Source of the DNA: Verrucomicrobiota bacterium
GTDB lineage: Bacteria; Verrucomicrobiota; Verrucomicrobiia; Verrucomicrobiales; DEV007
DNA length: 8,909 nt
NCBI GenBank assembly: GCA_013152075.1
Contig: JAADHD010000088.1
Span: 1 to 8,909, forward strand
Direction of reading: 5' to 3'
The translations under genes and the position numbers were made by a program. The notes under the pieces were generated by a model. The model searched no databases. It worked only from the letters and a program-made list of their open reading frames with translations, and was not told the DNA's origin. Every line of letters begins with the position of its first letter. Position 1 is the stretch's first letter. Below, in pieces: positions 1 through 6,080 of the stretch.

Positions 1-190
1 GGACATATTAAATACTAACTGATTAAACTAACTATTCAATAAGATTTATGAAGTATTTTTGTCCCAAACACCCACTAATTAAGTGCCATTCGGAGCAGGA
101 GAATATTATTGCAATCTTGCGAAACCCTTTTCAGTAAAAATGCGCCACCGCACACCAATCCAATACGGAGCACCACTTAAAAAACACAAC

Positions 191-1081
191 TCATTCACCA
201 TCAACCCACCCCCTCCCAGGCTCCCATTTCTGCTGCACCCCTTTATTCTCAATCACCGGCATCAAAAACCCGGCTAAGCGTGGAATGATTTCTGGGAAAG
301 TCGGCGCCTCCAGTTTCCCCTTCCTGAGAAACGCCTTCCATTGGGTATTCTTCCCCGGGTCGCTGGCAAATTCAGATGTCAACGCCAGCGGAGCTTCTTC
401 CGGAAGCTCCGTGCCACGACGAGCAAATGTGGCAGCTATAGCTCCCGAAAGCACGGCTCGATCAAACGACATATGCTGGCTCAGCCAATAGAGATCGTAA
501 AAATCCTTCATCCGGCTGTTGGACAATTGAAGCGTCACTGCAGCTTCCAATTTTTCGGCGATGACTGTCTCGGGTGGATATGCCAGCAAATTGACGGAGG
601 GGAAATCCAGTAAACTACGCCATTCTGATTTCTGCGGCTCCGGTGAAACCACATCACCAAAACCAACATCGATCTGAAGTGAAACACGCGCTCCGGCTAG
701 GGACACCAATAGGTTTGCTCGCACTCCCCCGTAATCCATGTCGGCCCGGATTGGCCCGGTTTTTACCTCTTCCCACTCGATCCCGTCATTGGGCTCTATA
801 GACAGCTCGCTAATCTCGGAAAAGATCCCTTTGATGGCCTCCTCGGACGAATCACCAAATCCCAACAAATCAAGATCCCTTGTTGACCGATGAGCCTCCT
901 CGCTCCAAAGGCGGAACAACTGGGCTCCTTTCAAGATGAAGCGATCCTTGTAGCGGCTTTGGCTAAGACGATAAAGAAAACGGCCGGTGACGTATTGCTC
1001 CAACAAAGCGGCAAAGGGTTCGCCCGACGCTCGGGAGAGATTCAAGAGACGCGCTCGAACTGATGCCGCTACATTCTTCAC
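191..1081 (-). CDS. abiEii: AbiEii-family nucleotidyltransferase toxin (type IV TA)
   Basis: Toxin of the AbiE type IV toxin-antitoxin/abortive infection system. Family members are cytoplasmic NTP-transferases that inhibit growth when not countered by AbiEi. The protein is 296 residues, normal for this subfamily. It shows the nucleotidyltransferase core: KGAQLFRLW (51-59) in place of the usual KGGTALxL, then RSTRDLDL (65-72) with acidic residues D69 and D71, and a third acid, D138, in QIDVGFGD. The later family motifs are AEKLEA (175-180, K177) and SRMKDFYDLYWL (189-200). The start is GTG; it overlaps the abiEi stop by GTGA and has GGAGG seven bases upstream, so translation is probably coupled to the antitoxin. 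The second glycine of the GG/GS motif is changed to GA, which also occurs in this subfamily as I recall it. The gene appears intact. Family assignment is confident; toxicity and phage defence are inferred from the family. Confidence 0.92.
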   Translation of the reverse strand: MKNVAASVRARLLNLSRASGEPFAALLEQYVTGRFLYRLSQSRYKDRFILKGAQLFRLWSEEAHRSTRDLDLLGFGDSSEEAIKGIFSEISELSIEPNDGIEWEEVKTGPIRADMDYGGVRANLLVSLAGARVSLQIDVGFGDVVSPEPQKSEWRSLLDFPSVNLLAYPPETVIAEKLEAAVTLQLSNSRMKDFYDLYWLSQHMSFDRAVLSGAIAATFARRGTELPEEAPLALTSEFASDPGKNTQWKAFLRKGKLEAPTFPEIIPRLAGFLMPVIENKGVQQKWEPGRGWVDGE

Positions 1082-1683
1082 AGCATTGCCTCCATGTAAG
1101 GCTGCATCACTTTGCTTACCCGTGTTAGTCGTGCCAATCGGTGAATCTCTCTACGACTGTTTCGATCTTTTTGAATCACATCGCGCAACGCTTCATTACA
1201 AACATCGATACCCAGTTTGTTCCGCTGCTTGAAACAATCCACCACAGTTCGCTCCGGGCTTGTGATCGCAACATCAACCCTGCTGAGTTTATGAATCACC
1301 ACCCCCTCTGTAAAAAGTACCTCGACGCGTGTGCGAACGATCCGAATAGGAGGCCAGTCGATTTTTGGACTACGCGCCTTCATCGGGAGCTGGATCCAAA
1401 CCTGATAGGCTTGTTGGGTTCCTATGTTATGAAATTTGAGAGCACTGATCAATACAATCACAGCTTTGGGAGCACTTTGAATAACTTGAATGAGATCATG
1501 ATGCTCAGTGACTGGCGAATCAACATGATGATAGATGCCGCGTCGTACTCGTGTTAGATGACCATCACGAACCAGTCGAGTTAGCGATTGGTCAGAAATT
1601 CCCGCCTCAAGAAGGTGCGCAATCGTCAGCACCTCATGCTGGGAAGCGACAGATCTCAGTTTGCTTAGGATGGAATCAGGCAT
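1078..1683 (-). CDS. abiEi: AbiEi-family antitoxin (type IV TA, transcriptional regulator)
   Basis: Antitoxin partner of AbiEii. In the family it has an N-terminal winged helix-turn-helix that binds operator DNA and represses the operon, and a C-terminal domain that counters the toxin. From the start chosen here (201 residues), the wHTH covers about 1-60 and ends in RVRRGIYHH (45-53). The C-terminal domain carries the subfamily marks SALKFHNIGTQ (80-90), VWIQLP, the DWPPIRIVR stretch (109-117) and SPERTVVDCFKQRNKLG (142-158). The open frame extends to an ATG at 1776 (232 residues). I prefer the ATG at 1683 because the protein homology begins there (MPDSILSKL) and a TATAAT box lies just upstream, inside the longer version. 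There is no Shine-Dalgarno at either start. The stop overlaps the abiEii start. The family is confident; the start is less so. Confidence 0.88.
   Translation of the reverse strand: MPDSILSKLRSVASQHEVLTIAHLLEAGISDQSLTRLVRDGHLTRVRRGIYHHVDSPVTEHHDLIQVIQSAPKAVIVLISALKFHNIGTQQAYQVWIQLPMKARSPKIDWPPIRIVRTRVEVLFTEGVVIHKLSRVDVAITSPERTVVDCFKQRNKLGIDVCNEALRDVIQKDRNSRREIHRLARLTRVSKVMQPYMEAML
1089..1093 (-). promoter_or_regulatory. Shine-Dalgarno site of abiEii
   Basis: The minus strand reads GGAGG here, seven bases before the GTG start of abiEii and inside the last codons of abiEi (the YMEAML end). It supports the GTG start and translational coupling. It is the only clear Shine-Dalgarno sequence before any gene start in this window. 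Confidence 0.8.
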
Positions 1684-1708
1684 GTTAGCGAGTCGGTAAA
1701 CGCAGGTC

Positions 1709-1736
1709 ATTATATTCAAAGACATACGTTTTACAA
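1709..1736 (-). promoter_or_regulatory. Candidate sigma-70-like promoter of abiEi-abiEii
   Basis: On the minus strand a perfect TATAAT (1714 down to 1709) is preceded by TTGTAA (1736 down to 1731) with a 16-base spacer. Transcription would start near 1702, about 20 bases before the ATG at 1683. The box lies inside the longer possible reading frame, so this promoter and the start at 1776 cannot both be the main ones. It is a sequence match only. Confidence 0.45.
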
Positions 1737-1820
1737 GGCTAAATTTGGGAAGAGAGTCAGGAACATAACATTGCAATATTTCTTCAGAAGAACCCGAGCC
1801 ACTCCCCTCTCTCGCACTCT

Positions 1821-1845
1821 AACTGGTTTTATTTTAAAACCAGTT
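1821..1845. repeat. Perfect 25-bp inverted repeat upstream of abiEi (candidate operator)
   Basis: Arms of 11 bases, AACTGGTTTTA and its exact reverse complement TAAAACCAGTT, flank a TTT centre. It lies between the DUF2797 gene and abiEi, about 85 bases upstream of the candidate -35 box of abiEi. No T-run follows on either strand, so a rho-independent terminator is less likely than a protein-binding site. AbiEi regulators are known to bind inverted repeats upstream of their operon, which makes this a candidate operator, although its distance from the promoter is a weakness. Confidence 0.5.
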
Positions 1846-1863
1846 CATCCCAAAGTCCCAGAA

Positions 1864-1896
1864 AAGGGGGCATTATATGCCATACAGCTCCCCCTT
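1864..1896 (-). terminator. Terminator-like hairpin at the end of the DUF2797 gene
   Basis: On the minus strand AAGGGGG pairs with CCCCCTT, which continues into TTTTC. The 19-base loop holds a nested GGCAT/ATGCC pair. The upstream arm overlaps the TAA stop of the DUF2797 gene at 1897-1895. The G/C stem plus T-run fits a rho-independent terminator separating this gene from abiEi, but the long loop lowers confidence. Confidence 0.5.
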
Positions 1897-2713
1897 AGTG
1901 TTCAATTGAAATTCGATAGCCCGAGTGACTTCTTAAGTTGAGAACAGTGCCTTCATCAAAAATTAGATATTGGCCTTTGATTCCCATCAATTTCTTTTCG
2001 ATAAGCGGCATTTTATCCAGCTTTAAACTAAGCACCTTTTCCGGGTATGAAATAACGGGGTAGGCAATGGTTGTTACCTCATCGTTGCTGGAAACAAATT
2101 CGTGATATTCTTCCGGGAGAAGGTCGAGAGCCTGATCTTTTGCTTCTAATAAATCGTCGTCGGGAGCCTCATTTTTAAGCATTTTTCTCCAATTTGTCTT
2201 ATCAGACATATGCTCTTTCAATTCTACCTCTATTAACCCGGCAAGCTGCCTGTATGGCACTTCGGCCAAAAGTATTGCTTCAGTCGCCCCTTGATCGATC
2301 CATCTTGTTGGGATTTGGACATCTCGCGTAACGCCAACTTTCACTCCGCTGGTCTTCGATAAATACACCACGTGAGGTTTTAGGTGATGCTCTCGCTCCC
2401 ACTCTTCATCCCGCAAGGCGATGCCTTCGTGAATCTGGCTCAGTTCTGGACGAATGATGCTCGGCACCGCCATCGGTGAATTCATAAAGGCATCGTAACT
2501 CATGCCGTCACCAAAGGACTTTTTGATCTTTTTCCCCGTAACCACACAGTTGATCTGATCCAGAAATTCGATGCGGATCGTATTGCCAATCAGTTCATTC
2601 ATGGCCACCTCGCAGCCCGGCTCGAGTACGTCACACAAAGGCAGGCGATAGTCGACTTTCTGCTGCTCCTGCAAAGAGACTCTCATTTTGCGGATATTGC
2701 CCTGGTATTTCAT
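1895..2713 (-). CDS. DUF2797 family protein, cysteine-poor variant
   Basis: A 272-residue soluble protein of the DUF2797 family, function unknown. It begins MKYQGNIRKMRV, as family members do, and keeps the core HVVYLSKTSGVKVGVTR (114-130), IPTRWIDQGA (134-143), a glutamate-containing AGLIEVELKEH (148-158) and DKTNWRKML (161-169). Many family members carry a zinc-type cysteine set between about residues 56 and 97. Here only C56 remains (NCVVTGKK), the later positions reading MSYDAF, IIRPELS and IHEGIALRDEEW, so this copy probably binds no metal there. The order VYL, KVGVTR, arginine, glutamate recalls the GIY-YIG nuclease fold; this is my inference. It is a single gene between the DUF2059 gene and abiEi with its own terminator-like hairpin. 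The start is ATG without Shine-Dalgarno, with TATAGT only five bases upstream. Confidence 0.85.
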   Translation of the reverse strand: MKYQGNIRKMRVSLQEQQKVDYRLPLCDVLEPGCEVAMNELIGNTIRIEFLDQINCVVTGKKIKKSFGDGMSYDAFMNSPMAVPSIIRPELSQIHEGIALRDEEWEREHHLKPHVVYLSKTSGVKVGVTRDVQIPTRWIDQGATEAILLAEVPYRQLAGLIEVELKEHMSDKTNWRKMLKNEAPDDDLLEAKDQALDLLPEEYHEFVSSNDEVTTIAYPVISYPEKVLSLKLDKMPLIEKKLMGIKGQYLIFDEGTVLNLRSHSGYRISIEH

Positions 2714-2718
2714 GGCTC

Positions 2719-2724
2719 ACTATA
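2719..2724 (-). promoter_or_regulatory. Possible -10 box very close to the DUF2797 start
   Basis: The minus strand reads TATAGT (5 of 6 to TATAAT), ending five bases before the ATG. If used, transcription would begin at or near the start codon and give a nearly leaderless message. No convincing -35 hexamer is present at 16-18 bases, so this is weak. Confidence 0.25.
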
Positions 2725-2798
2725 CTCAAAAAAACAATTGAAGATAGAAACTCGCTGAGCGGGAATGATGAGAACCAGCCATCAACACAATCTAAAGC

Positions 2799-2834
2799 AG
2801 AACGGCATCCAACACAGATGCGTGATGCCGTTCT
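2799..2834 (-). terminator. Terminator-like hairpin after the DUF2059 gene
   Basis: Perfect 11-base arms (AGAACGGCATC and GATGCCGTTCT) with a 14-base loop lie 18 bases past the DUF2059 stop. On the minus strand the stem is followed by GCTTTAGATTG, a poor T-run. The position directly after the gene favours a transcription end or an mRNA-stabilising hairpin. Confidence 0.5.
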
Positions 2835-2851
2835 CTTAAATTGTTACCCAA

Positions 2852-3409
2852 TTACTTTTTCTGCGCTTCCTGCTCCAAGGCTTGTTTAACAGCTTCTTTG
2901 GTTTTCGCTTGAATTTTAGGCATGATATCGATCATGATTTTTTGCATTTCCTGCATCGTAGCCAGCTGCAGCTCTGTCTGCTTGTTGACATAAACCTGAC
3001 CGGCCGGCGTCTCGAACAGTTCGGTCAGGTTGTTGACTTCTTCAGTTGTGAATACCTGGGCGTAAGCCCTCACCAACATTGACCCTATATTTTCCCAAGA
3101 CATCAATTTTTCGACTTCTTCCATTGAAGCCTCCATTATTTTCCCGGTAGCAATTTTTTGTTCTTCGCTGAGCCCTTGCTGGTCCAGCATCGCCATCTGC
3201 ATTTTTTTTACCCCTTCCAAGGCAGGCCCCATGCTTTCTTTCACTTTCATAGTGGCCATGAACTTCTCTACCGCAGCGACGGTTTCCGAATCCAATGTTT
3301 CCTCCGGGGCAGCTTGTGTCGACACAAGGGTAAATAGAGAAACTGCTGCGCAACACACAGCTAGTCCTGAGATGCGCTTTTTGAAAATTTGATTGATTTT
3401 GGTTTTCAT
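2852..3409 (-). CDS. DUF2059 domain protein, exported
   Basis: A 185-residue DUF2059 protein of unknown biochemical function. An N-terminal Sec signal is clear: positively charged KTKINQIFKKR, then a hydrophobic core GLAVCCAAVSLFTLV and an STQAAPE cleavage region (about residues 30-35). The mature protein is therefore probably periplasmic, with no lipobox. It is almost wholly helical and rich in Met, Glu, Lys and Gln. The DUF2059 signature is YAQVFTTEEVNNLTELF followed by ETPAGQVY (about 116-140), matching the family pattern of an FT-E-L segment followed by SPAGQ. The start is ATG with an A/T-rich leader and no Shine-Dalgarno. It stands alone, with a hairpin just downstream. Nothing in the context indicates a partner. 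Confidence 0.85.
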   Translation of the reverse strand: MKTKINQIFKKRISGLAVCCAAVSLFTLVSTQAAPEETLDSETVAAVEKFMATMKVKESMGPALEGVKKMQMAMLDQQGLSEEQKIATGKIMEASMEEVEKLMSWENIGSMLVRAYAQVFTTEEVNNLTELFETPAGQVYVNKQTELQLATMQEMQKIMIDIMPKIQAKTKEAVKQALEQEAQKK

Positions 3410-3749
3410 TATTTTTTTGGTTATAATTACTGTCGGATCGCGTCCGGCACTTTTACAATTACTTCAGTTCCACATTGCAGCCAACACCGACCTCTGACGA
3501 TTACAATATAACTCCCATTTTGTATAGCCCGTTCACCTTTCACTCCTACCCCTCTTTTCACTTCGGCATTCAACAATCACCATTGCTTACGGGTAGTATC
3601 CTCCAGCTGTCCACATGCTTCGCATTCCGGCTCATCAATCATAAATGTCGATTCCGAAACTTCCTCACTCCTCTTTCCATTCTGAATCCTGATTCCTTCT
3701 CGCCCACTTTATTGACCTCTTCCTGAAAGTTTGAGCCCCCCATACAAAG
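3410..3749. other. Intergenic region between the acetyltransferase and DUF2059 genes
   Basis: There are 340 bases without a convincing gene. The plus strand is strongly pyrimidine-rich from about 3480 to 3725; an open frame there gives a low-complexity Ser/Phe/Pro/Leu peptide and is not believable. Near the DUF2059 start, on the minus strand, a TATAAC-like box lies about ten bases before the ATG, and a short dyad (CGGA, TCGCG, TCCG; 3434-3446) lies just upstream of it. Both are weak candidates for promoter and operator. No terminator for the acetyltransferase gene is evident. Confidence 0.6.
3681..3696 (-). repeat. Short repeat copy related to 6751-6766
   Basis: The minus strand reads GGAATCAGGATTCAGA. 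The plus strand at 6751-6766 reads GGATTCAGGATTCAGG, identical at 14 of 16 positions. Both copies lie at or near the 3' end of a minus-strand gene, but in opposite orientations. It may be a small dispersed repeat or a chance match. Confidence 0.35.
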
Positions 3750-4490
3750 TCACTTGAATTCCTCCAGTTCTTCCAGCGAAAGATCTATCGAATCCACTAA
3801 AGCTTGCTCCTCGAGAGGCATCTGTCTTTCCTTCGGACACAGCAACATGTAGGGGATATCACCCACTGAGCGAAACCCCAAACCTTTAAAGTGGTTCTCA
3901 AGCTTCGCCTTGGCTATCTCTCGATCTTGGGACAAGCTCGCCAAAGCAAGTCGTTCCCATCTTAAATCATCCCGAATCCCCCGCTCAAACTGCAAGGGCA
4001 AGGGCTGAAGGGCAACCAGGGCGCACCCGTTTTCCCAATCGCCGATGGCCCGATTAAGCGCGGAAATCCCCAATCGCTGCCCTCTCGCGACCGGCTCCAC
4101 CGTTAGGGAGCGAATGTAAATAAGATCTTCGTGGGGGAGGGCGCTCGAAAACGCCTCTCGAACCGGCTCGACAAATTCGTTCAAACCAGTCTCATACAAA
4201 GGCGCACCAAAATCACTCAGTTCCTGACTGCTATCAAAAAGAGTATGGAAATTAAACCCCTCGTTGAGAGCCGTTCCAAGCCGAATCAGGGTAAAGTGCA
4301 GCTCCCCTAGTTGAATTAAGCGAGACGGCATCGAATCATCATCGATGTCGTATTCCGCTCGAATCGTCACTTTCATATCGAGCAGGTAGTCTTCGGACTC
4401 CAGTCGAGGGCCGACGCTGCTGGTGCAGCAATAGTCAAGAAAGGGGTAAAGGGTGATCTTGTCACTCGAGGAGTCCGGCCTATGATTCAT
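3750..4490 (-). CDS. GNAT-family N-acetyltransferase-like protein
   Basis: A 246-residue cytoplasmic protein with a GNAT fold in its C-terminal half. YIRSLTVEPVARGQRLG (125-141) is beta-4 plus the acetyl-CoA pyrophosphate loop (ARGQRLG fits the R/Q-x-x-G-x-G/A pattern, with Ile after the last Gly). ALNRAIGDW continues the following helix, CALVALQPLPLQF (156-168) is beta-5, and HFKGLGFRSVGDIPYML (200-216) is the usual F-x-x-x-GF end. Residues 1-115 are less typical for GNAT and may form a substrate-specific part; an acidic tail rich in Glu and Leu ends the protein. The substrate is not predictable. It stands alone on the minus strand, divergent from the small membrane protein at 4647. The start is ATG with no Shine-Dalgarno and an A-rich leader. 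Confidence 0.75.
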   Translation of the reverse strand: MNHRPDSSSDKITLYPFLDYCCTSSVGPRLESEDYLLDMKVTIRAEYDIDDDSMPSRLIQLGELHFTLIRLGTALNEGFNFHTLFDSSQELSDFGAPLYETGLNEFVEPVREAFSSALPHEDLIYIRSLTVEPVARGQRLGISALNRAIGDWENGCALVALQPLPLQFERGIRDDLRWERLALASLSQDREIAKAKLENHFKGLGFRSVGDIPYMLLCPKERQMPLEEQALVDSIDLSLEELEEFK

Positions 4491-4556
4491 GTTTCGTATC
4501 GTTTTTGTTTTTATGTGTTAATGGCTACAATCTCGTAAAGCAAATTCAGGGTAGAA

Positions 4557-4585
4557 TTGACAAGAATCGTATCATCAGATATACG
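4557..4585 (+). promoter_or_regulatory. Sigma-70-like promoter for the 71-residue membrane protein
   Basis: A perfect TTGACA (4557-4562), an exact 17-base spacer and TATACG (4580-4585, 4 of 6). Transcription would start near 4592, giving a leader of about 55 bases before the ATG at 4647. It is among the best promoter matches in the window and supports the small downstream gene. Confidence 0.5.
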
Positions 4586-4646
4586 GTAATAACAAACAAT
4601 AGCTTAAACCGGTATCAAACTGGTCGCCCCCTCCCCTCCCTTCTCT

Positions 4647-4862
4647 ATGACAATCCAATCAGTGTTTTCATTTTTTTTGAAAGTTCTTGCCGTAGCCGTA
4701 CTCTTGGTAGCGGCATACCGAATCTACGGTTATTACGATATTTTGAAAGCAATGGTGGTGACGATGGACTACAGCTCGTTATCGACCTTGATGCCGCTAC
4801 TCTTTGAGCTGGTTGTGCTGGGCCTTTTTTCCCGCGGACTTTTTTGGCTTTCCACAAAATAA
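4647..4862 (+). CDS. Small two-helix membrane protein, unknown function
   Basis: A 71-residue protein I do not recognise. It has two strongly hydrophobic segments, about 5-24 (around FFLKVLAVAVLLVAAY) and 46-67 (around LMPLLFELVVLGLF), joined by a short loop with YGYYDILK and MDYSS, so it is probably an inner-membrane helical hairpin. A promoter-like sequence lies at a suitable distance upstream. The opposite strand is also open here but would start at TTG and encodes a low-complexity basic peptide, so the plus-strand frame is the likelier gene. There is no Shine-Dalgarno; the DNA just before the ATG is C/T-rich. It converges on the zinc-ribbon gene, 39 bases away. Real gene: fairly likely. 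Function: unknown. Confidence 0.6.
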   Translation: MTIQSVFSFFLKVLAVAVLLVAAYRIYGYYDILKAMVVTMDYSSLSTLMPLLFELVVLGLFSRGLFWLSTK

Positions 4863-4901
4863 GCTTAACCTCTATTCCCAACGTAATTCATAGCCCCTTG
4901 T

Positions 4902-6071
4902 TCACCTCGGGCTACCGATCCCCTTATACGGAGCGAGCAACCAAACGGCCAACGCTATTGCCGCAAGCGCAACGTAAGCGAAAAAGAGGTGCCCCATGAT
5001 CGCGAGGAAAGTGGCGGGAAAGGTGGTAGCCACAGCATACAATCCCCAAATACCTCCGCCTATCATGACAAAATGACCAAAGTCGGTCACCCAATCCCGG
5101 TCGGCGTAATAGAACGTCATTCCGAGAATATACATCGCCCACAGAGATGCCAAGCCCAGCACAATCTCGCCAACCTGCATCACCGCGTCGCCTTCACCGC
5201 TAGCGATCCCAGTTCCACAGTGGATAAAAGATAGGATGGCACCCGATACAACGGTTATCATAACCGGAGCGATGCCAAAAATGACAACGAGCACTCGGAC
5301 CTGCAACAAAAACTTCAACCACGCCGGCCTCTCACGAACTTCTTTGGGACTTTCGTTTGGTAACTGGATACGAGTTTCCTCAGGTCCCGCTTCATCTACC
5401 CCCGAGTCCGACCCGGGAACAGATGCGCTCGCGTTATCCGGAATAGAATCTAAATTTTCATCCTTTTTCTCAGACGCAATACCTGCTTCCGTCGGTTTTT
5501 TCTTTGCCGCAGCGCCGATCTCAGGCAATGGATTATTTGTCGTATTATCCGGAGCGGGCAAGTCCTTCTTAACAGCACCTCCCAATTCCGGTAGCTCCTT
5601 TTTCATTGCCCCGCCTAGCTCGGGCAAATCCTTTTTAACCGCGCTTCCCAGATCTGGCAATTTGTCCTTAGCCGCTCCGAGTTCTGGAATACCATCGCTC
5701 GCGGCACGAGCGGGTTCAGATGCCGTCATCCCTGATGCAGCTCCCAGTTCCGGAATGGATGAACCTGTATTTGGCGAAGGCGAAGGCGAAGGAGCAGCCT
5801 GGACCTCTTGAGGCTGTGCTTGCCCCAATTTAATGAGCGTCAAACAGGTATTGCAATGCACCTCGGGCGTTGCCGTAGGATCAGCCGAATTGGTCGCACC
5901 ACAACCGGGGCATTGATAATCCATATAAGCAGAAGCCGCCTGATCCCTTGGAGATATCAATGGCCCCAAACTCAACAGGGTCGAACACGCGGCACATTGC
6001 ACCGTTGGCGTGAGGGCGGGGTCTGCTGAAATAACCACACCACATCCGGTGCATTGATAGTTGTTCATCAT
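4902..6071 (-). CDS. Double zinc-ribbon membrane protein with PELGG-type repeats
   Basis: About 389 residues, not a family I can name. In numbering from a TTG two codons further out (6077): two near-identical zinc ribbons come first, YQCTGCG to QCAAC (C9, C12, C28, C31) and YQCPGCG to HCNTC (C56, C59, C75, C78), with the same 15-residue gap between cysteine pairs, so they are a duplication. A low-complexity linker (about 90-250) follows, with 11-residue repeats of the form LPELGGAVKKD. Four predicted membrane helices occupy about 258-285, 301-323, 334-356 and 358-382. It is probably an inner-membrane protein with cytoplasmic zinc ribbons on a flexible tether. I take the ATG at 6071 because the outer start is TTG; an ATG at 6068 is also possible, and none has a Shine-Dalgarno. 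Single gene; function unknown. Confidence 0.8.
   Translation of the reverse strand: MMNNYQCTGCGVVISADPALTPTVQCAACSTLLSLGPLISPRDQAASAYMDYQCPGCGATNSADPTATPEVHCNTCLTLIKLGQAQPQEVQAAPSPSPSPNTGSSIPELGAASGMTASEPARAASDGIPELGAAKDKLPDLGSAVKKDLPELGGAMKKELPELGGAVKKDLPAPDNTTNNPLPEIGAAAKKKPTEAGIASEKKDENLDSIPDNASASVPGSDSGVDEAGPEETRIQLPNESPKEVRERPAWLKFLLQVRVLVVIFGIAPVMITVVSGAILSFIHCGTGIASGEGDAVMQVGEIVLGLASLWAMYILGMTFYYADRDWVTDFGHFVMIGGGIWGLYAVATTFPATFLAIMGHLFFAYVALAAIALAVWLLAPYKGIGSPR
5496..5756 (-). repeat. In-frame 11-residue repeats in the zinc-ribbon protein
   Basis: This part encodes successive units beginning IPELGAA, IPELGAAKDK, LPDLGSAVKKD, LPELGGAMKKE, LPELGGAVKKD, a diverged LPAPDNTTNNP and LPEIGAAAKKK. 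The middle three are tandem 33-base units at about 5562-5660. The DNA differs between copies at many third positions, so the protein repeat appears to be maintained rather than newly expanded. Confidence 0.75.
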
Positions 6072-6080
6072 AGTCAAAAA

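Noticed and set aside
83..277. Small plus-strand frame at the left edge
   Set aside because: It overlaps the 3' end of abiEii in antisense, is Pro/His-rich and has no family features.
1141..1557. Plus-strand open frame (138 residues) opposite abiEi
   Set aside because: The antisense frame encodes a clear AbiEi antitoxin with family motifs; the plus-strand product resembles nothing.
3042..3356. Minus-strand frame of 104 residues inside the DUF2059 gene
   Set aside because: It overlaps a well-supported exported DUF2059 protein in another frame, and the product is Arg/Gly-rich and unlike a protein family.
3475..3726. Plus-strand open frame of 83 residues in the spacer after the GNAT gene
   Set aside because: It comes from a pyrimidine-rich stretch giving a biased Ser/Phe/Pro/Leu peptide, with no ribosome site or promoter.
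4645..4881. Minus-strand open frame opposite the 71-residue membrane protein
   Set aside because: It would need a TTG start and gives a basic low-complexity product; the plus-strand frame has two clean hydrophobic helices and a promoter.
5236..5811. Long plus-strand open frame (191 residues) opposite the zinc-ribbon gene
   Set aside because: It is the complement of the repeat-rich linker; the product is a low-complexity Ser/Gly/Ala/Pro sequence, and the minus-strand frame encodes clear zinc ribbons and membrane helices.
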